DNA from: Bathynomus jamesi
Taxonomy: Eukaryota; Arthropoda; Malacostraca; Isopoda; Cirolanidae
Direction: 5' to 3'
DNA: 64,000 nucleotides
Assembly (NCBI GenBank): GCA_023014485.1
Contig: JAJOZX010002582.1
Location: 409,501-473,500 of the forward strand
Within the stretch, counting starts at the first letter, position 1, and each line of letters opens with the position of its first letter. The notes beneath the pieces were generated by a model, which was given only the letters and a program-made list of their open reading frames with translations, had not been told where the DNA came from and did no database searches. Position numbers and translations under genes: made by a program. This document shows, in pieces, positions 58,971-64,000 of this stretch.

Positions 58971-59709
58971 GGATGAGCAGCCCCATTTTTAGGCTCGTTT
59001 TTAAACTATTTGCGAAGAAAGATACTCGTGGTTGTTTGATTACGTATGGTCAAACTAATGTTAAGTTACAAGTAATAAAATACCAGTGAATATTAACAGG
59101 GTTTAGTGAAAATGCAGTCTTCGACAAAAGCTTAAAATCTTTCACGTGAAAATTTCTTGACTTGTTTTTTCAACGTAATTTTACAGTCAGTATAGATTAA
59201 GTCAGAAAATAGTACGTGTCATGAAATGGACCTTCCCTCACCAATTGAAGTACGTGGAAATGTACAGTATCTTATTACAATAATAGTTTTTTTATCGTCA
59301 TCGGGATGAAAACAAGAATCAATGGCTGAAAGCTGATTTGAAAAAGTTTGAATTTAGGTAGGCCTACGTTATTATTCCGCGTTTCTTGGGGCAGTTTTTA
59401 AGTTATGATATAAAATATGAAGCTATTTCACTTCATTCTGTATAAAATTCATTTGTTTCAAGAATATTATCTATTATTTTATTTATTTAATAATAATTTT
59501 TTTATATTTTAAAATAAGAGCATCTGAAATTCAATGAAATGTAAACGGATGAAATCAGAATTTATATTAATAATTTCCTATCCATATTACAACGATTTAA
59601 CAACATTTTGCCGGTTTACCCCCCCCCCCCTGACAAAAATGCTGTAAATTCATAATTATTCTTTTAACTCGAGTACATTACTTAATGTATTCCTAATTTA
59701 CACGGGCTA
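58971..59709. other. AT-rich spacer
   Basis: C10 run near 59620. No gene seen. Confidence 0.4.
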
Positions 59710-60159
59710 ATGGGCAAAAAACCGTAAATTTACCCACAGAACCGAGACCACGTGTAAGCATATACTGATAAACGAAGGCTGCAGTAAAAGGCAGATAGTT
59801 TTCGAACTTCAAATACCTCTCTAAGTAGTAAGGAAGACCAAAGAGAGAATTTTCAAAGAAGGAGAGTACGAGCCGAAAACAAGATCCTGCAGGCCACGAG
59901 TAACGACTCAACGCACTGATAAATAATTCGATCAGAAGTAAGTCAAGGCTCCTTCTAGCTAGTAGAAGACCTATTCGACATAGGCTCCAGAATGAGAGTA
60001 ATTCAATCGCCAGAAAACCGGTGAAAAAACTCCTACAGTTAAAGGAGAAGGAGCGTCTCCTTTTTTCCAAAGAAATACCCTGACCAGACTGCTGAACAGT
60101 GGGCCAAAGTTTTGTTTGTCGACGAAGGACAGATCATGCAATTTGAGCAGGATCATCTG
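59710..60159 (+). pseudogene. Tc1-like transposase, N-terminal two thirds, truncated by hAT
   Basis: From ATG 59710: after a one-base break the frame gives KFTHRTETTCKHILINEGCS and KRQIVFELQIPL (HTH), then KERIFKEGEYEPKTRSCRPR and VTTQRTDK, ARKPVKKLLQLKEKERLLFS-like sequence and QTAEQWAKVLFVDEGQIMQF with the first catalytic Asp. Several stops. Sequence ends where CAGGGTTGCCA begins at 60160. Confidence 0.8.
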
Positions 60160-60639
60160 CAGGGTTGCCATTGCTAGGTTTTTCCACCCAGATCTGGGTT
60201 TTTCAACACTTTCCTGGGTTTCTTGGTTTTAATTTTAAAAATTTCATGAAATCTGGATTTTTTAGGCTTAAAGTAAGGCAGACAAATAAAATGTACCGAA
60301 TTTTACCACTCTAAATAGAATATAATGCAACAACGCTTTGTTTGGTAATATCATAAAGCTTTTTTTGAAATGCTATGACAATAAAGCTGCATGTTTGTAA
60401 GGAGGTTGTCAGTTGCGCAAAACTGGCAAAAATTCTCGACTCCAGAGCTACCATCTGGTATTATTAATAACGAAATCTGAGCAAATTTGGTAATGAAAAA
60501 ACAATTTTGTATTTAAAAATTTATTTGGTATTCTGGTAATGAAATGAGCTAAATTTGGTAATGCATAAATAAGAATGTTAGAAAAATTGAGTTCCATTAA
60601 ACTGCATTCCATAAACATGTTAGAAACATGTTACAACAA

Positions 60640-61598
60640 CAGGCGCGGATCCAGGGGGGGGTCCGGACCCCCCCCCCTGCTGAAATTAAAGTAGTTATCT
60701 GTTCGAATACTTCAAACGGTCTATCGGAATTCCTTTCGTTGATGATGTCAACTCACAGATGCAAGAACGCTTTGCCCCTCCCGCAAGCATAATGTCGGCA
60801 TTGTTCAACCTCATCCCGGCAATAATCGTAAAGATGGATGTATCAGAACTTCCAAAGCTTGTAGAAGATCTAGGGACGTACAGAGATGATTTGCCCCGGT
60901 TTAAGAGCCTCCGCACAGAATTAGAAGTATGGCGGGCCAAATGCATGAATATGCAGGCTCCACCCGATTCGCTATTACAAGCGCTAAACTTATGTAGCAA
61001 AGACCTCTTCCCGAACTTGGTCGTACTCTTACAGATTGCATGCATCATTCCAGTGACAAGCTGTGAAGCAGAGAGGTCATTTTCTGCAGTGAGGAGACAT
61101 AAAACTTCACTTCGATCAACAATGGGCGAGGAGCGTCTCACTTCACTGGTGCTCATGAACATGTACTATGACACTCCGATTGAGACTGACAAAGTGGTTC
61201 GAATGTTCATACAGAAACATCCGCGGCGTTTTTTGCTCCTATATATGAAAAATAAGACCTGAAGACTTAAAATGGCTTAAGGTACATGTATCCCGGTTGC
61301 CACAAAATTAATTTCCTTAAAAAGAATAAAGAAAAAAAAGTTTATGTCCGATCCTGAGACATTTCAGACCTGGCCTGGGTGTGTGAACAAGCAGGATTTT
61401 GATAACGGGAATATACTTCAAATCCATCTAAAGCTATCTTCAAATATGAAAATTTCCTACCGAGGGGGGAACACCCCCTCGGGCACCCCCCTGGCGCTCG
61501 CTTCGCTCGCGTGTCCTCGGCCTTCAGCCGAGGACATATCAGTAACGAACCCCACCAAGACTGAACCCCCTCTGCTTAAATTCCTGGATCCGCCCCTG
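60640..61598 (+). mobile_element. Inner hAT element, internally deleted
   Basis: CAGGCGCGGATCCAGG and CCTGGATCCGCCCCTG ends. The octamer flanks differ, so the duplication is decayed or the ends were trimmed. Encodes the hAT C-terminal domain. Confidence 0.75.
60759..61262 (+). pseudogene. hAT transposase C-terminal dimerisation domain
   Basis: 168 codons open to TGA. VTSCEAERSFSAVRRHKTSL and MGEERLTSLVLMNMYYD are the hallmark of the hATC dimerisation domain; upstream LFPNLVVLLQIACIIP is also typical. It resembles ZMYM1 / '52 kDa repressor'-like hAT proteins. The catalytic N-terminal RNase-H part is absent, so the remaining frame is a deletion derivative. Confidence 0.9.
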
Positions 61599-62066
61599 AA
61601 CAAATCATTGCTTAAACATTTCGATCAGTTTTACTAATTATTCAGTTCTGAGTATTTATACATACTGATACAAATTTGTTAAAACGATAGTGATGTTTAA
61701 AGCAAATCGCAGTTATAAATTTACTGTTTAACTGACTTTGGAGCTTACTCTGAATAATTGTAGACAAATCGAACAAACATGTTACGAACATGTTGCAGTT
61801 TATTATTTGGCAGCATTAGTCATGGGCGGGCATTAGCTTGCATTGCGCGTGCGTGCAATTTTCGCTTGATTTATATTTTGTGTCATAGTAAATTGCATTG
61901 AAATTTGAATGAATATATATACCAAAATACAATTTGGCAATAAATTGCTTCATTTGGTACTAAATTAAAAAAAAATGGTATTGGTGATCTGGGTTTTTTG
62001 AGGATCATTTAGGTTTTTTTTAGTGTGCGATCTGGGTTTTCTTTCATTAAGTCAGTGGCAGCCCTG

Positions 62067-62389
62067 CTTCATCTGTACTCAAGCGTTCACCCAATCAACG
62101 GCATTACTCCGAGTACTGTTCTACCATCATGAACTACAAAGGTCATGGTTTGAGGATATTTTGGCGGCCAGGGCACAGGTGAAACCTGATTTTGCCCAAA
62201 CTATATGTATAGGTATTAGTAGACGCGTGGAAATTAAATTCCAGTGTCTACTACGAGTAAAAACATCCTCAAACACAAGGCTGCACGGTTTATACCAATT
62301 GGTTTTTAACCACTTAAAAAAACATTGGTTTAAATAATTTTATTCAAATTAAGCGAAATGCTGAAGACCTATTGAAAATGCTCAAGCCA
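62067..62389. other. Spacer, no recognised feature
   Basis: May be the right remainder of the Tc1 element, but no transposase motif is readable. Confidence 0.3.
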
Positions 62390-62985
62390 ATTATAGCTGT
62401 TGGTTGCTTTAGACAAACTCCAAAGAGATAACACTAAAGATAGTGAGCGTGTAGAAATCCTGAAAAGAGCTGAAAAACCAACTACAGTATTTACTTTCCT
62501 AATGATAAAAAAAATTTAAATGGACCACAGATAAAAGCAAGCAATTGCAAAAGGTCACTTTCTGGCCAATTTACTTGATCTAAGATATCATGGAATTCAT
62601 CTTAATGACAGTGAGGAAGAGGCAGCAATGACTTTAGCAGAAAACGAATACAATAAATTTGTAACCAATTCTCTTTAAGTTAAAAGTCAAAATATCCTTT
62701 TAATAAAGTTACCTTATATAGTGATTCAGTCTAAATGATTCACTTTTAGAGTGGTGGAAATCAGTTAGAGCTGCCAAAAGAGGTTTTAGATAGCGTTTCT
62801 GGGTTCATGATTGCAACATTATTTAGGACGAGTGGAAAAGAGTTTCTCTTCCTTTGGGTTAGTCCATTCAAAGCTAAGAACAAAACATGAAGTAGAGAAG
62901 GCTGCCCAATTAGTTATCTTATATACACATTTCAATAAGAAAAACTGTGATTCACAGGAAGAGGAAATACAAATAGATGATTACT
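62390..62985 (+). pseudogene. Second hAT transposase relic, C-terminal
   Basis: Broken frames give GHFLANLLDLRYHGIHLNDS and SSFGLVHSKLRTKHEVEKAA, QLVILYTHFNKKN, corresponding to 'FLA..LDPRY.G' and 'FS..G.VHSKLRN.L...KA..LV' of hAT transposases. Many stops. Confidence 0.75.
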
Positions 62986-63109
62986 AAATTTTTTTACCAC
63001 TCACCATTCCATCATGTACAGTAAATGTATAGCCTATGGCCTATGTCAAGTCTTTTTTTTTTTAGTTAATTTTTCTAGTTAAGTTTATTAATAGCTTTCA
63101 TGAATAATC
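62986..63109. other. AT-rich spacer
   Basis: Nothing recognised. Confidence 0.4.
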
Positions 63110-63299
63110 AATGCAAAAAACTTCACTTTTTTCTACGTGAAGGTCAAAATATGAAAATAAAAACCCACTCTAATAGACAGAGTTTATTTCCACGACAGTT
63201 TCGACGCCCACTGGCATCCACCCGAGGAGGATGCCAGTGGGCGTCGAAACTGTCGTGGAAATAAACTCTGTCTATTAGAGTGGGTTTTTATTTTCATAT
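63110..63299. mobile_element. Fold-back element P2, copy D (perfect arms)
   Basis: Left arm 63149-63219 and right arm 63229-63299 are exact complements (71 bases) around ACCCGAGGA. The left flank GCAAAAAACTTCACTTTTTT, CTACGTGAAGGTCAAAATAT is the inverse of the right flank of copy B. Confidence 0.9.
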
Positions 63300-63825
63300 G
63301 AATAATCAAGTTTTATGATATTATATTTCTGAAAACAAAAACTTATGATTTCTGTAGAGTCCTAGTCAAAACGTAAAAGTTTATTTTTTACTTATTTATA
63401 AAATTGCCAAAGGATCTATATTTTTAAATAAAAAAAGAAATGTCCTCATAACATTTTCTTTTAATTTTATACATCAGTCTGAGATTTGTAAGTTGTACCA
63501 TGAATAAAGACGACACTCAAAAGGAGTACTTTGTCTTGTTACTTTAGTACAAGCTAGCCTAGATACCGTACCTACTCTAGGAAGACTTAAAAGTTTCCAT
63601 GATCTTCCACATTTGATCCTATCCCAGTTTTAAGCGGGACACGATTCAGCGGAAGGAAAAAAACCCGGCCATTGATAAGGGCTTAAGTTTATGTGGAAAA
63701 TTAAAAAATGTTAATGACCCCAAACATAAATTCTTAAAAAGAAAAACTATGATAGGCCCAAAAAGTTATTGTAATTATATCAAACTTCTTATAACTTAGA
63801 CCCAGTATAAATATGAAATTTGAAA
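63300..63825. repeat. Spacer with a dispersed repeat at about 63632-63825
   Basis: From 63632 AGTTTTAAGCGGGACACGAT onward it parallels 37400-37585 (CATAAATTCTTAAAAAG, GATAGGCC). No gene. Confidence 0.6.
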
Positions 63826-64000
63826 TACAGGGTGTCCGAGAATTATCTGTACAATTTTTGGCTGTTATTAAAAGTTAACCATGAAGTGTAGAAATTCTAG
63901 TTTGTCCCATTTTACAGAGAATCTCATTAAGTTTTTTCTGATACCAAGTTTTGACAAGTTTTTTAGAAATTCCAGTGTGTCCGAACATTATCTGTACAAT
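63826..64000. mobile_element. Mariner element left TIR, runs off the window
   Basis: TACAGGGTGTCCGAGAATTA and the following 170 bases match 10101-10275 closely, giving a second copy of that family. Confidence 0.85.

Larger units (their letters stand above)
60160..62066. mobile_element. hAT-type element interrupted by a second hAT
   Basis: CAGGGTTGCCATTG and GTGGCAGCCCTG ends; flanks ATCATCTG and TTCATCTG (one base after the end) agree at 7 of 8. Interior words ATTTGGTAAT and GATCTGGGTTTTT occur at both sides. No coding of its own. Confidence 0.75.

Noticed and set aside
59693..60070. Hydrophobic minus-strand open frame
   Set aside because: It is the antisense of the Tc1 transposase relic, whose motifs on the plus strand explain the sequence.
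43861..64000. Homeodomain exon downstream of the Eh1 exon
   Set aside because: I looked for WFQNRR-type coding on the plus strand and found none; one may lie beyond the window.

Overview
This window is animal nuclear DNA, most likely from an arthropod. The evidence is spliced genes in a sea of transposable elements (TEs), mariner elements of the arthropod-typical DUF4817 kind, scattered GTTAGG/TAACC words like the arthropod telomere unit, tRNA- and 5S rRNA-derived SINEs, and very many long (AT)n tracts. No bacterial operons, CRISPR arrays or viral gene sets were seen. Species cannot be fixed from sequence alone.

Host genes are sparse. At 389-2462 (+) four exons encode the C-terminal 156 residues of a small cysteine-rich protein that I cannot name. 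At 43861-44179 (+) lies a GC-richer exon with a Pro/Ser-rich N-terminus, an Eh1-like LKFGVERLL motif and a GTAAGT donor, probably exon 1 of a HLX/DBX-like homeobox gene whose homeodomain is outside what I could recognise.

Nearly everything else is mobile or repetitive. 3.2-5.6 kb: a degenerate region grading into about 36 copies of a 40-bp minisatellite. 7-13 kb: mariner and hAT MITEs, LINE relics and SINEs. 13.96-20.67 kb: a three-layer nest, a mariner MITE cut by a Tc1 element that is cut by a 5.3-kb transposon encoding a zinc-finger/RNase-H-like protein, an XPG/FEN-like nuclease and a CXC domain (Academ-like). 22.50-25.49 kb: a 2.99-kb DNA transposon with CAC termini, a TAA target duplication and a two-exon C2C2-finger transposase. 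26-36 kb: SINEs, MITEs, a palindrome and a nearly complete mariner. 39.6-41.5 kb: LINE reverse transcriptase split by a hAT MITE. 44.8-45.7 kb: a large fold-back hAT element. 52.4-56.7 kb: another nest with a Merlin element at its centre. 59.7-62.1 kb: Tc1 cut by hAT cut by hAT. The window ends inside a second copy of the mariner family seen at 10.1 kb.

Three themes stand out. Insertion order can be read from target duplications, many of them perfect. Several transposases are broken almost only by one-base homopolymer indels. Two families of short fold-back elements make perfect palindromes of 140-160 bp. The elements do not form a functional pathway; the interest is in nested TE history and in the modular SINEs and palindromic units.
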